From assembly GCA_025153775.1 (NCBI GenBank), contig JAOALC010000001.1:372001-436000 (forward strand): 64,000 nucleotides of DNA. Reading direction: 5' to 3'. The notes below the pieces were generated by a model. The model saw nothing but the letters and a program-made list of their open reading frames with translations. It was not told the origin of the DNA and searched no databases. The position numbers and the translations under genes are program-made. Of this stretch, positions 1-7,319 are shown piece after piece (within the stretch, counting starts at the first letter, position 1; every line of letters starts with the position of its first letter). The DNA comes from SAR92 clade bacterium H231. GTDB taxonomy: Bacteria > Pseudomonadota > Gammaproteobacteria > Pseudomonadales > Porticoccaceae.

Positions 1-1
1 T

Positions 2-2239
2 TGGCAGCACTTTGAGAGCAAGCGCCAAGAGCTTTCCAGCAACCAGTACAGCAAGTACTGCCGCGCCCACTATGTATCCTTTTTGCGCATGAAAGAGTGG
101 CGGGATTTACACCATCAGGTGCACAGCGCCTGTCGCGCTCTCAAGCTGACCGAAAATCAAAAGCCCGCAGAATATGCCGCCATCCACCAGGCGCTGTTAT
201 CGGGCCTCCTGGGTCAGGTAGGTATTCGCGAAGACAAGTGGGAGTTTCTGGGTACCAGAAACCGCAAGTTTTTTATCTTCCCCGGTTCCGGCCTCAGTAA
301 AAAACCGCCCAAATGGGTAATGGTAGGCTCGCTGATGGAGACCGCCAAACAGTACGGACTTAACGCCGCCAAAATAGATTCCGACTGGCTCGAGCCCCTG
401 GCCGCTCACCTGGTCAAAAAGACCTACAGCGCACCTTTTTACCATCAAAAGTCCGGCCAGGTTATGGCAAAAGAGCGCCAAACATTATTTGGCCTGTCCA
501 TTGTCGAGGGTAAAAACACCGTCTATGGCAATGTGGCACCGGCAGAAGCCAGAGAAATATTTATTCAGCAGGCGCTGGTAGAAGAGGGTTACAGAGGCAA
601 GGGCAGCTTTTATTCAGCCAATCAAAAGCTGGTAGCAGAACTGCAGGGGCTGGAAGATCGGTTCCGGCGTCGCGACCTGCTGGCCGAACAAAAAGTCATC
701 TACAGCTTCTACCATGAGCGAATTCCAGAGGGAATTTACAATCTGCCCGCTTTCGAAAAATGGCGCAAAAGCGCAGAGCGAGATAACCCCAACCTGCTCA
801 GCATCAGCAAAGAGGCCCTGATGCTGCGGGGCCTGTCCGCCGACGAAGAGGCGCAGTTTCCCGAGACAGTGCGCTGCGACGGCCTGGAGTTTGAGCTCAG
901 TTACACCTTTGAGCCCGGCCATGCAGAGGATGGCGTCAGCGCCAAAATTCCACTGGCCCTGCTGCACCAGCTGCCCAGATATTACTTTGAATGGCTGGTG
1001 CCAGGCATGCTGCGGGACAAATGCATAGCCCTGGTAAAAAGCTTGCCCAAACAGGTCCGCCGTCATTTTGTACCTGTGCCAGACTATGTGGACAAAGTAT
1101 TGCTCCAGGTGCGCGCCCAGGACAGACCCCTTACCGAAGTATTGGCCGAACAGCTCAAGCGCCATACAGGGGTCAGTATTCAAGACCAAGACTGGCGAAC
1201 AGAAAATCTCGACCCCTGGTATTTAACCAACTTCCTGCTCCAGGACGAAAATGGCAAGACCATCGCCATGGCCAGAAGTCTGGAGCAGCTGCAGCGAGAC
1301 TTTAAACAGCAGATCAATGCAGGTTTAGAACAGGCCTCCGACGACAGTCTGTCACGCCAGGGCATTGTTGAATGGGACTTTGAGTTGCCCGAGCAGGTCA
1401 GTTTAAAGCGCGGCAAAATCGATATAAAAGCCTGGCCCGCGCTGGTGGACTGCGGCGACTGCGTAGCGCTTGAAGTTATGGACAACCCCCTAGCCGCAGA
1501 AAAAGTCAGCCGCCAGGGCCAGCTGAGATTGGCGCTGCTCAGGGGCCGCGAGCAGGAAAAATATTTAACGAAACATCTATTGCGCGGTGCAGACCTGGCG
1601 CTAAAAGCCGCCGCCATAGGTAGCCGCCAGGATATAGTGCAGTCACTGATCGCCGCCAGCTTTCAACAAGCATTATTTTCCGAGGTGGGGGTGCTGCGCG
1701 ACCAGGCCAGTTTTGATCGCTGTTTTCAGGCAGGCATAGGCAGGGTGGTAGATATTGCCGAGCAGCTGGGCGCCCATATTGAGTCAGTCCTACCCAAATT
1801 ACATCAAAATCAAAAGCAGGTTCGCGCCCTGGGCCTGTCGGCTATCTATGCCAAAGAAGATATTGAGCAGCAGCTTCAGTGGCTATTCTCTACAGACACC
1901 CTGAGCCATATCAGCCTAGACCTTATGGCCCAGTATCCCAGGTTGGTGCGCGGCATAGAAATTCGCCTGGAAAAACTTGCCTCCCAGGTGGGCAAAGACC
2001 AGCAGTATATTCGGGAGATACAGGCCTTTTTACAGCCGGTACCCAATCCTAGGTCGTCTGGAGAGCAGTTGCTGTCCGAGGAGCTGACCCAGGCCATAGA
2101 TAATTTCCACTGGACCCTCCAGGAATACCGCATCTCATTATTTGCCCAGCAATTAAAAACCCGCGTGCCTGTGTCGGCCAAGCGCCTGCAAAAGCAATGG
2201 CTGGAGCTAGATGATCAGCTGCGTCGTTTTACTCTCTAA
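2..2239 (+). CDS. hrpA: ATP-dependent RNA helicase HrpA, C-terminal part (5' end outside window)
   Basis: The reading frame is already open at base 2 (WQHFESKRQE...), upstream of the first Met at 83, so the gene continues left of the window. The visible 745 residues match the C-terminal half of HrpA-type DEAH-box helicases, including the DUF3418 region: FLRMKEWRDLHHQ, then AAIHQALLSGLLGQVG, then FLGTRNRKFFIFPGSGL and KKPPKWVMVGSLMET. The helicase motor motifs (DEAH, Walker A) lie outside the window and cannot be checked. HrpA is known as a 3'-5' RNA helicase that helps resolve stalled ribosomes. The frame is intact to the stop at 2239. The gene ends 128 bases before the next one, which has its own promoter-like sequence. 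Confidence 0.93.
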   Translation, partial: WQHFESKRQELSSNQYSKYCRAHYVSFLRMKEWRDLHHQVHSACRALKLTENQKPAEYAAIHQALLSGLLGQVGIREDKWEFLGTRNRKFFIFPGSGLSKKPPKWVMVGSLMETAKQYGLNAAKIDSDWLEPLAAHLVKKTYSAPFYHQKSGQVMAKERQTLFGLSIVEGKNTVYGNVAPAEAREIFIQQALVEEGYRGKGSFYSANQKLVAELQGLEDRFRRRDLLAEQKVIYSFYHERIPEGIYNLPAFEKWRKSAERDNPNLLSISKEALMLRGLSADEEAQFPETVRCDGLEFELSYTFEPGHAEDGVSAKIPLALLHQLPRYYFEWLVPGMLRDKCIALVKSLPKQVRRHFVPVPDYVDKVLLQVRAQDRPLTEVLAEQLKRHTGVSIQDQDWRTENLDPWYLTNFLLQDENGKTIAMARSLEQLQRDFKQQINAGLEQASDDSLSRQGIVEWDFELPEQVSLKRGKIDIKAWPALVDCGDCVALEVMDNPLAAEKVSRQGQLRLALLRGREQEKYLTKHLLRGADLALKAAAIGSRQDIVQSLIAASFQQALFSEVGVLRDQASFDRCFQAGIGRVVDIAEQLGAHIESVLPKLHQNQKQVRALGLSAIYAKEDIEQQLQWLFSTDTLSHISLDLMAQYPRLVRGIEIRLEKLASQVGKDQQYIREIQAFLQPVPNPRSSGEQLLSEELTQAIDNFHWTLQEYRISLFAQQLKTRVPVSAKRLQKQWLELDDQLRRFTL

Positions 2240-2270
2240 TCCAATAGCCTAGATATATTTTTGCGGCCGT

Positions 2271-2299
2271 GAAACTTCCGCGCACAGCTCAAGTCAGAA
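2271..2299 (+). promoter_or_regulatory. candidate ECF/sigma-E-like promoter of the RiPP cluster
   Basis: The sequence reads GAAACTT, a 16-base spacer, then TCAGAA, about 70 bases before the hvfA start. This resembles the RpoE-type promoter pattern GAACTT-N16-TCTGA. Related clusters are often placed under ECF sigma control, but no sigma or anti-sigma gene sits beside this one. The call rests on a single motif match in a 128-base intergenic space. Confidence 0.35.
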
Positions 2300-2367
2300 T
2301 AGCATCCCAAAACCATCCTGGTTAGGGATACCCGGAGTAATATCAGTCAATACAAGGAGATGTTCTA

Positions 2368-2751
2368 ATGACTAAGCAATCTATCAAACCCATGGCCGCA
2401 GCAGTCAGTGTTGCATTTGCAGCAACTCTGGCCCTGGCTCCAGCCGCACTGGCTAACCAAAACCCCTTTCAAGCAGATCAACTTTCATCCGGCTACAACC
2501 TGGCGAGCAAACATGCCGAGGGCAAGTGTGGCGAAGGTAAATGCGGTGGCGACAAAGCCAAAGAAGAAGGCAAGTGCGGTGAGGGCAAATGCGGTGGCGA
2601 CAAAGCCAAAGAAGAGGGCAAGTGCGGCGAAGGTAAATGTGGTGGCGACAAAGCTGATAGCGAAGGCAAGTGCGGCGAAGGCAAATGTGGCGGCGACAAA
2701 ACTGAAGCTGAAGGCAAATGTGGTGAGGGTAAGTGCGGGGGAGCCTCCTAG
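2368..2751 (+). CDS. hvfA: HvfA-type RiPP precursor (EGKCG-repeat metallophore peptide)
   Basis: A 127-residue precursor. Residues 1-29 look like a Sec signal peptide ending in ALA. A short leader follows (NPFQADQLSSGYNLASKHA). From residue 51 to the C-terminus the protein consists of a 16-residue unit, EGKCGEGKCGGDKAKE, present four times in full plus a 13-residue partial copy. This gives ten EGKCG motifs and ten cysteines, with no other Cys. In HvfABCD and related clusters the Cys in EGKCG is converted by an MNIO enzyme (HvfB) with its partner (HvfC) to a thioamide/oxazolone that binds copper. The neighbours are exactly such an HvfB and HvfC. A good ribosome site (AAGGAGA) lies about 8 bases upstream. 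Copper binding and periplasmic location are inferred from the family. Confidence 0.92.
   Translation: MTKQSIKPMAAAVSVAFAATLALAPAALANQNPFQADQLSSGYNLASKHAEGKCGEGKCGGDKAKEEGKCGEGKCGGDKAKEEGKCGEGKCGGDKADSEGKCGEGKCGGDKTEAEGKCGEGKCGGAS
2518..2748 (+). repeat. 48-bp in-frame tandem repeat coding the core peptide of HvfA
   Basis: Four full 48-base units and one partial copy encode the EGKCGEGKCGGDK modules. Units differ mainly at synonymous sites (for example TGT versus TGC, GGT versus GGC) and in the three residues after GGDK (AKE, AKE, DS-type, EA-type). This suggests old duplications held by selection on the protein. Confidence 0.9.
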
Positions 2752-2780
2752 GCTAAGGCCCCTATAAATATTTCTAAACT

Positions 2781-3629
2781 ATGACCAGCCAATATCCAGT
2801 AACAGGCGCAGGTCTAGGACTGAGGCGGGCTCTTCTGGGCCCGCTCTCATCCGTCACCAGCGACCAGATTCAGTTTATGGAAGTTGCTCCAGAAAACTGG
2901 ATAGACGTGGGTGGCCGCTATGGCAGAGCCTTCAGAGAATACAGCGAGAAATTCCCCACCCTGCTCCACGGTCTGTCCCTGTCCATAGGCTCACCGGCGC
3001 CACTGGATTGGCAGTTGCTCAAAAATATCAAAGCCTTTATGGCCGAGCACTCGATTCGCTGCTACACCGAGCACCTCAGTTACTGCAGCGACAGCGGCCA
3101 CCTCTATGACCTGATGCCCATTCCCTTTACCGAACAAGCGGTGGACTATGTTGCCGATCGCATTATCCAGATTCAGGATTTTCTTGGAGAGCGTATCGCC
3201 ATGGAAAACGTATCCTATTACGCCGCACCCCAGCAACAAATGACCGAGATAGAATTTACCAATGCAGTGATTCAAAAAGCCGACTGCAACCTGCTGCTCG
3301 ATGTGAATAATATTTATGTCAACAGCATTAACCACAGCTATAACCCCTATGATTTTTTGCGCGCGCTGCCGGGCCACAGAGTGGTGTACGGACATATTGC
3401 TGGCCATTTTAAAGAGGCGAAAGATCTGCATGTAGATACCCATGGCGCTGATGTGAGCGACCCAGTCTGGGATCTGCTAGCCGCCGCCTACCAGCAGTTT
3501 GGGGCATTCCCCACATTGTTGGAGCGAGACTTTAATATACCCCCAGTGCCAGCATTGCTGCAGGAGATAAGCCATATTAGAGAACTGCAGCACAGAGCTA
3601 CCAGCGAGGCGCAGCTTGTCCATGGCTAA
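2781..3629 (+). CDS. hvfB: MNIO-family (DUF692) RiPP-modifying oxidase, HvfB-like
   Basis: A 282-residue protein of the DUF692 family (PF05114), now called multinuclear non-heme iron-dependent oxidases. Conserved metal-site segments of the TIM-barrel are visible in order: MEVAPENW, LLHGLSLSIG, TEHLSYC, AMENVSYY, LLLDVNNIYVNS, VVYGHIAGH, VDTHGADV and TLLERDFNIP. In HvfB-type systems the enzyme oxidatively rearranges the Cys of EGKCG motifs in the precursor, which is encoded just upstream with a 29-base gap. No strong Shine-Dalgarno sequence precedes the ATG (AT-rich), so translation may depend on the upstream gene. It overlaps the HvfC gene by 14 bases, as expected for an obligate enzyme-partner pair. 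Confidence 0.92.
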   Translation: MTSQYPVTGAGLGLRRALLGPLSSVTSDQIQFMEVAPENWIDVGGRYGRAFREYSEKFPTLLHGLSLSIGSPAPLDWQLLKNIKAFMAEHSIRCYTEHLSYCSDSGHLYDLMPIPFTEQAVDYVADRIIQIQDFLGERIAMENVSYYAAPQQQMTEIEFTNAVIQKADCNLLLDVNNIYVNSINHSYNPYDFLRALPGHRVVYGHIAGHFKEAKDLHVDTHGADVSDPVWDLLAAAYQQFGAFPTLLERDFNIPPVPALLQEISHIRELQHRATSEAQLVHG

Positions 3630-4401
3630 GCTAAAGCAAGGCACAGAGCACAGAGACTTTCGCGATACACAGTTGCAATTTGCCGCCCATATTCGCCACC
3701 CCGAGCAAAATCCACCGCCCCCTGGTATAGAAGATCGCCGCTTAGCTATCTACCGCGATCTGTTCTACAACAATATCCAGAGCTTTCTGGCATCCGGCTT
3801 TCCGGTACTCAAATCCATCCTCGAGCAGGCCCATTGGCACAGCATGGTGCGCGACTTTATTTATCGTCACCAGAGCCACAGCCCCTATTTTTTGAAAATC
3901 AGCGAAGAGTTTCTCAGCTATCTGCAAACCGAACGTATCGCCAGCCAAGAAGATCCGGGTTTTATGCTAGAGCTGGCCCATTATGAGTGGGTTGAGCTGG
4001 CTCTGGATATCTCCAACCTAGAGATGCCAGCTAACAGCGCCCCCCAGGGCAATATGATCGATAATATCCCCCAGATCTCGCCCACAGCCTGGCGTTTCAA
4101 CTACAGATATCCAGTGCACAAAATAGGCCCTCAGTATCAACCAACAGCAGAGCAGGCAGAGCCCGTGGCGCTGATTGTCTATCGCAACCGCGATCTGCAA
4201 ATAGGCTTTATGGAATCCAATCCCATTACCCTGCGCCTGCTGGATATTATCCAGTCTCAGCAGTGCAGCGGCAGGCAGGCTATAGCCCAGCTCGCCAAAG
4301 AAATTAACCATCCACAGCCGGAGAGCCTGGTCGAGTTTGGCGCCCATATACTTAGCAAACTTTACAGCAGCGAGATTATTAGCGGGTTCCACCCCAATTA
4401 A
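3616..4401 (+). CDS. hvfC: DUF2063-family RiPP partner protein, HvfC-like
   Basis: A 261-residue protein of the DUF2063 type (PF09836 N-terminal domain). The N-terminal region contains the family pattern seen here as RRLAIYRDLFYNNIQSFLASGFPVLKSIL, followed by MVRDFIYRHQSHSPYFLKISEEFLSYL. The C-terminal region (from about residue 165) carries a second conserved domain with NYRYPVHKIG and VYRNRDLQIGFME. In known clusters this protein binds the precursor leader and presents it to the MNIO enzyme. The start overlaps hvfB by 14 bases; ATG at 3616 or the third codon (3622) could serve. A DoxX-type HvfD membrane protein, usual in this cluster type, is not found next to it. Confidence 0.9.
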   Translation: MSMAKLKQGTEHRDFRDTQLQFAAHIRHPEQNPPPPGIEDRRLAIYRDLFYNNIQSFLASGFPVLKSILEQAHWHSMVRDFIYRHQSHSPYFLKISEEFLSYLQTERIASQEDPGFMLELAHYEWVELALDISNLEMPANSAPQGNMIDNIPQISPTAWRFNYRYPVHKIGPQYQPTAEQAEPVALIVYRNRDLQIGFMESNPITLRLLDIIQSQQCSGRQAIAQLAKEINHPQPESLVEFGAHILSKLYSSEIISGFHPN

Positions 4402-4563
4402 GGGTTAAATTCTGTTGTATGCAGAGGCGCCACAGCAGTAAAATACAGGGTCAGAAAGCGGGTCAAAAAAACGGGCAAAGATTAGGTTTTTAATCGATAA
4501 TGTATAGAAGGCTATAGGTTTAGATAAACCTAGACAGCAACAGCAATGGATTGGGAGAGACTG

Positions 4564-5277
4564 ATGATTAAATTAACGCAACAGCTGCAGATAGCTCTGC
4601 TCTGCCTAGTGGCAATGGCGTCGTCTGCCCAGTCCTCGGAAGTCAAAGACCCAGACCCCTACGAAAGCTTCAACAGAAAATCCCACAGCTTCAACGAGAC
4701 ATTGGACAAATATATTGCCCGCCCCGCGGCAAAAATTTATACCAGCACCTTGCCCGACCCAGTTGAAAAAGGGGTGGTTAACTTCTTTAGCAACCTCGAC
4801 GAGCTCACCAATATAATGAACGACCTGCTCCAGGCCAAGTTTGGTCAGGCGGCCAATGACACTGGGCGGTTTTTAATCAACAGCACCCTGGGCATAGGCG
4901 GGTTATTTGACGTGGCAGAGCGAGCCGGGCTGCCCAAAAGCGAAGGCGAAGACTTTGGTCAGACCCTAGGCGCCTGGGGCATAGGCGAAGGCCCCTATCT
5001 AATGCTGCCACTGGTAGGCCCCTCAACGCTGAGAGACGCGCCATCAAAATATATCGACAGTTTTGCCAATCCGGTTTCCCACCTAGAAGATGCCTCTGCG
5101 CGCAACAGCATCCGACTGGTAGGCCTGGTGTCCGCCAGAGCCGAATTACTTGGCCTAGACGACGCAATTTCAGGTGACAGCTACCTGTTTGTCAGAGATG
5201 TCTACCTGCAGCGTCGAGACTATTTGGTCAAGGACGGAGCCATAGAAGATGACTTTGGCGATTTAGACGACTATTAA
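4564..5277 (+). CDS. mlaA: MlaA/VacJ family outer-membrane phospholipid transport protein
   Basis: A 237-residue MlaA homologue that removes mislocalised phospholipids from the outer leaflet of the outer membrane together with porins and MlaC. Family signatures are DPYESFNRKSHSFNETLDKYIARPAAKIY, NFFSNLDELTNIMNDLLQ, FLINSTLGIGGLFDVA and DFGQTLGAWGIGEGPYLMLPLVGPSTLRD. The start at 4564 is preferred because a GGGAGAGA ribosome site precedes it; an ATG at 4546 is in frame but has none. The signal peptide (IALLCLVAMASSAQSS) has no good lipobox: its only Cys is preceded by ALL. The protein may therefore be a soluble or signal-peptidase-I type rather than a lipoprotein. It stands alone, 144 bases after hvfC. 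Confidence 0.93.
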   Translation: MIKLTQQLQIALLCLVAMASSAQSSEVKDPDPYESFNRKSHSFNETLDKYIARPAAKIYTSTLPDPVEKGVVNFFSNLDELTNIMNDLLQAKFGQAANDTGRFLINSTLGIGGLFDVAERAGLPKSEGEDFGQTLGAWGIGEGPYLMLPLVGPSTLRDAPSKYIDSFANPVSHLEDASARNSIRLVGLVSARAELLGLDDAISGDSYLFVRDVYLQRRDYLVKDGAIEDDFGDLDDY

Positions 5278-5394
5278 ACCGGCGAGTAAAAACCTAATTT
5301 AAGATTGTTGTGCGCAGCTAGTCTTGTTACCCTCGCACAAAGCAGCAGTGGCTCTCAGCAGAGACCACCAAGAAATCGTTAAAGCTGGTAAATA

Positions 5395-6579
5395 ATGAGC
5401 AAACTAAAGGGCCCAGTAATACTCGTCGACCACGACGATATCGGGCTAAACAGGCTACAGGCAGATTTTAAGGCTGTTGGACAACAGTCTCTAACCGCAG
5501 CGGACATCCAGTCCATAGCCGCCATCTGCGACGACCCCCTCAGTCAACTGGTGGTGCTGCGCGCCAAAAATACTCCCCTAGACACAGACCAACAAATCGA
5601 TGCCCTGCGCACAATCTGTGCAGACTATCTGGTAGTCATGGCACTGGACGAAGCAGATCAGCACCGGGCCACAGAGTTCTTTCGCCTGGGTGCCGCCGAT
5701 GTGCTCACCTCAGGCCAGAGCGCCAAAGAGCTCAGGCTCACTCTGGCGCGGGTCGACAACCTGGCCGAAACCCGCCGCCGGGCCAGTCAGTACAGCACAG
5801 AGCTGGAAAAAACCAATGTCGAGCTGCAAGAGAGCCTGCGCCTGCTCAAACAGGACCAGCTGGCCGGCCTGGAAGTGCAAAAAAGCCTAATGCCCGAGAG
5901 CCCGCTGGCCTTTGGTGACTATGAAATCTCCCACTCCATCACACCCTCCCTGTATCTGAGTGGCGACTTTGTTGGCTATAACTTTGTACTCGACCGCTAT
6001 CTGCTGTTCTACTTTGCCGACGTCTCCGGCCACGGCGCCTCCTCAGCCTTTGTGACAGTGCTGCTGCGCTTTATGATTGGCCGAGTTATCCGCCGCCATA
6101 TGCTAGAAAAAGACTATGTGGCCTTGGCCCAGGCACCTGAAGGCCTGGTAGAGCATATTAACAATCAGCTATTGGCCACTGGCCTGGGCAAGCACCTGAC
6201 CATAGTGGCCGGCTCCCTGGATACAGAGACCAGACAGCTGCGCTATGTGGTCGGCGCCCAGCAGCCCCAGCCCATATTAATCACAGATAACAAAGCCAGA
6301 TACTTACCGGGCAAAGGCAAGCCCGCCGGTATATTCGAAGACGCTAACTGGACAGTAGAGCAGATACATCTGCCCGAACGCTTCGCCCTAGTGCTGCTGT
6401 CCGACGGCGTCTACGACCTGTTGCCCAATAAAGAAATTGTGCAAAAAGAGCGCACATTGCTGAGGTATCTCTCCACCAGCTCCGGCAATATAGACCAGCT
6501 TAAAGAAGCTCTGTTTATAGACTATATAGAAGACCCCCAAGACGATATTTCCGTGTTGCTGCTAACGGGGGGCATGTAG
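5395..6579 (+). CDS. PP2C/SpoIIE-type serine phosphatase with degenerate receiver (HsbR-like)
   Basis: A 394-residue protein with an N-terminal receiver-like domain (1-120), a coiled linker (about 125-160) and a PP2C/SpoIIE phosphatase domain (about 165-392). Phosphatase metal motifs are visible: SGDF, ADVSGHGASSAF, LLSDGVYDL and DDISVLLL. The receiver keeps acidic residues near its N-terminus (LVDHDD), but the strand that should carry the phosphoacceptor reads QLVVLRAKN, with Arg where Asp is expected. In HsbR and CrsR proteins a C-terminal anti-sigma kinase domain follows; here the protein ends at the phosphatase. It is directly followed by the gene for its probable substrate, a STAS protein. 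The likely role is partner-switching control of motility, biofilm or stress (inference). Confidence 0.85.
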   Translation: MSKLKGPVILVDHDDIGLNRLQADFKAVGQQSLTAADIQSIAAICDDPLSQLVVLRAKNTPLDTDQQIDALRTICADYLVVMALDEADQHRATEFFRLGAADVLTSGQSAKELRLTLARVDNLAETRRRASQYSTELEKTNVELQESLRLLKQDQLAGLEVQKSLMPESPLAFGDYEISHSITPSLYLSGDFVGYNFVLDRYLLFYFADVSGHGASSAFVTVLLRFMIGRVIRRHMLEKDYVALAQAPEGLVEHINNQLLATGLGKHLTIVAGSLDTETRQLRYVVGAQQPQPILITDNKARYLPGKGKPAGIFEDANWTVEQIHLPERFALVLLSDGVYDLLPNKEIVQKERTLLRYLSTSSGNIDQLKEALFIDYIEDPQDDISVLLLTGGM

Positions 6580-7065
6580 TTGAGCACAGGTAAAATACTG
6601 GTCTCGGATAAAGACGGCAACTACCTGATCAAATTTAGCGGCGACGTGCGGGTCAACCTGTGCGGCTCCCTCAATCATCATATGGCCGCCATATTCGGCA
6701 GCACCGACGTGCAGCATGTAGTTATAGATATGCTAGAGGCCGAGTGTGTCGACAGCACCACCCTGGGCCTAATCGCCAAGCTAGCCCTGCATTGCCGCAA
6801 AGAATACAACATCAATATGCAGCTGTTTTGTCAAAACCCCAGCATACTGCGCACCCTAGACTGCATGAGCTTCGACGAGATAATCGATATCTGCCAAGAG
6901 GTGCCAGATATAGACGCCGACCTGCACGCCATAGAGACCGTCAATTCCGATATAGACGAAGTGCGCCGCCAGGTACTGGAAGCCCACAAACTCCTCACCC
7001 AGCTCAGCCCCGACAGCAGCAAAGAGTTCACCGACCTAATCCGCGCCCTGGAATCTGGCAGCTAA
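6580..7065 (+). CDS. STAS-domain anti-sigma factor antagonist (HsbA-like)
   Basis: A 161-residue protein starting at TTG directly after the stop of the phosphatase gene (0-base gap), so the pair is translationally linked. The STAS core (about residues 5-105) includes VVIDMLEAECVDSTTLGLIAKLAL, where the Ser of DSTTLG is the expected phosphorylation site. This is followed by HCRKEYNINMQLFCQNPSILRTLDCMSFDEI, close to HsbA of Pseudomonas. A C-terminal helical extension (about 110-161) is also found in HsbA. By family knowledge the unphosphorylated form binds an anti-sigma factor such as FlgM or another partner. The phosphatase upstream would generate that form. The matching kinase is not in this window. 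Confidence 0.87.
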   Translation: MSTGKILVSDKDGNYLIKFSGDVRVNLCGSLNHHMAAIFGSTDVQHVVIDMLEAECVDSTTLGLIAKLALHCRKEYNINMQLFCQNPSILRTLDCMSFDEIIDICQEVPDIDADLHAIETVNSDIDEVRRQVLEAHKLLTQLSPDSSKEFTDLIRALESGS

Positions 7066-7100
7066 GCCCATACCTATTGCGGTAAATTTGTTTGATCAAA

Positions 7101-7130
7101 AACTTGCGAAACCACAGATTCTGTATTAAC
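7101..7130 (+). promoter_or_regulatory. candidate ECF promoter upstream of the first FecR gene
   Basis: The block AACTTGCGAAA is followed after ten bases by TG-T-ATTAA. The same two-block arrangement with identical spacing lies at 8480-8509 upstream of the ECF sigma gene: 11 identical bases in the first block and ATTAA plus TG in the second. The paired occurrence suggests a promoter read by the locally encoded sigma factor, about 190 bases before fecR1. No experiment supports this. Confidence 0.45.
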
Positions 7131-7190
7131 ACTTAACTACAGGCTCTAATAATAGGTTCAATAACAACATCGCCCGCTATCTCAATAGAT

Positions 7191-7220
7191 AACATCAGAG
7201 TCCCTGGGGCCCCTGATGTT
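7191..7220 (+). promoter_or_regulatory. hairpin in the leader of fecR1 (attenuator or terminator)
   Basis: AACATCAG and CTGATGTT form an 8-bp stem around a 14-base GC-rich loop, followed by only two further T residues. It lies between the candidate promoter and the fecR1 start. It could be the terminator of the hsbRA-like operon or a leader hairpin of fecR1. The short T run makes it a weak terminator. Confidence 0.4.
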
Positions 7221-7319
7221 TTGCAATTGCTCATAATTAAGAACGATGCACTGGCGACCACTCATACAGGGGGCAGTACCTTGAACGCGCAGAGCAGTAA
7301 ACCAATGCAGGGCGGCAGT

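Noticed and set aside
2493-2717. Antisense Pro/His-rich protein opposite hvfA
   Set aside because: It is the mirror of the 48-bp repeat (SPHLPSPHLPS) with no start signal.
3616-5277. mlaA as a member of the RiPP cluster
   Set aside because: It is separated by 162 bases, and MlaA has a well-known independent role. It is treated as a neighbour by chance.
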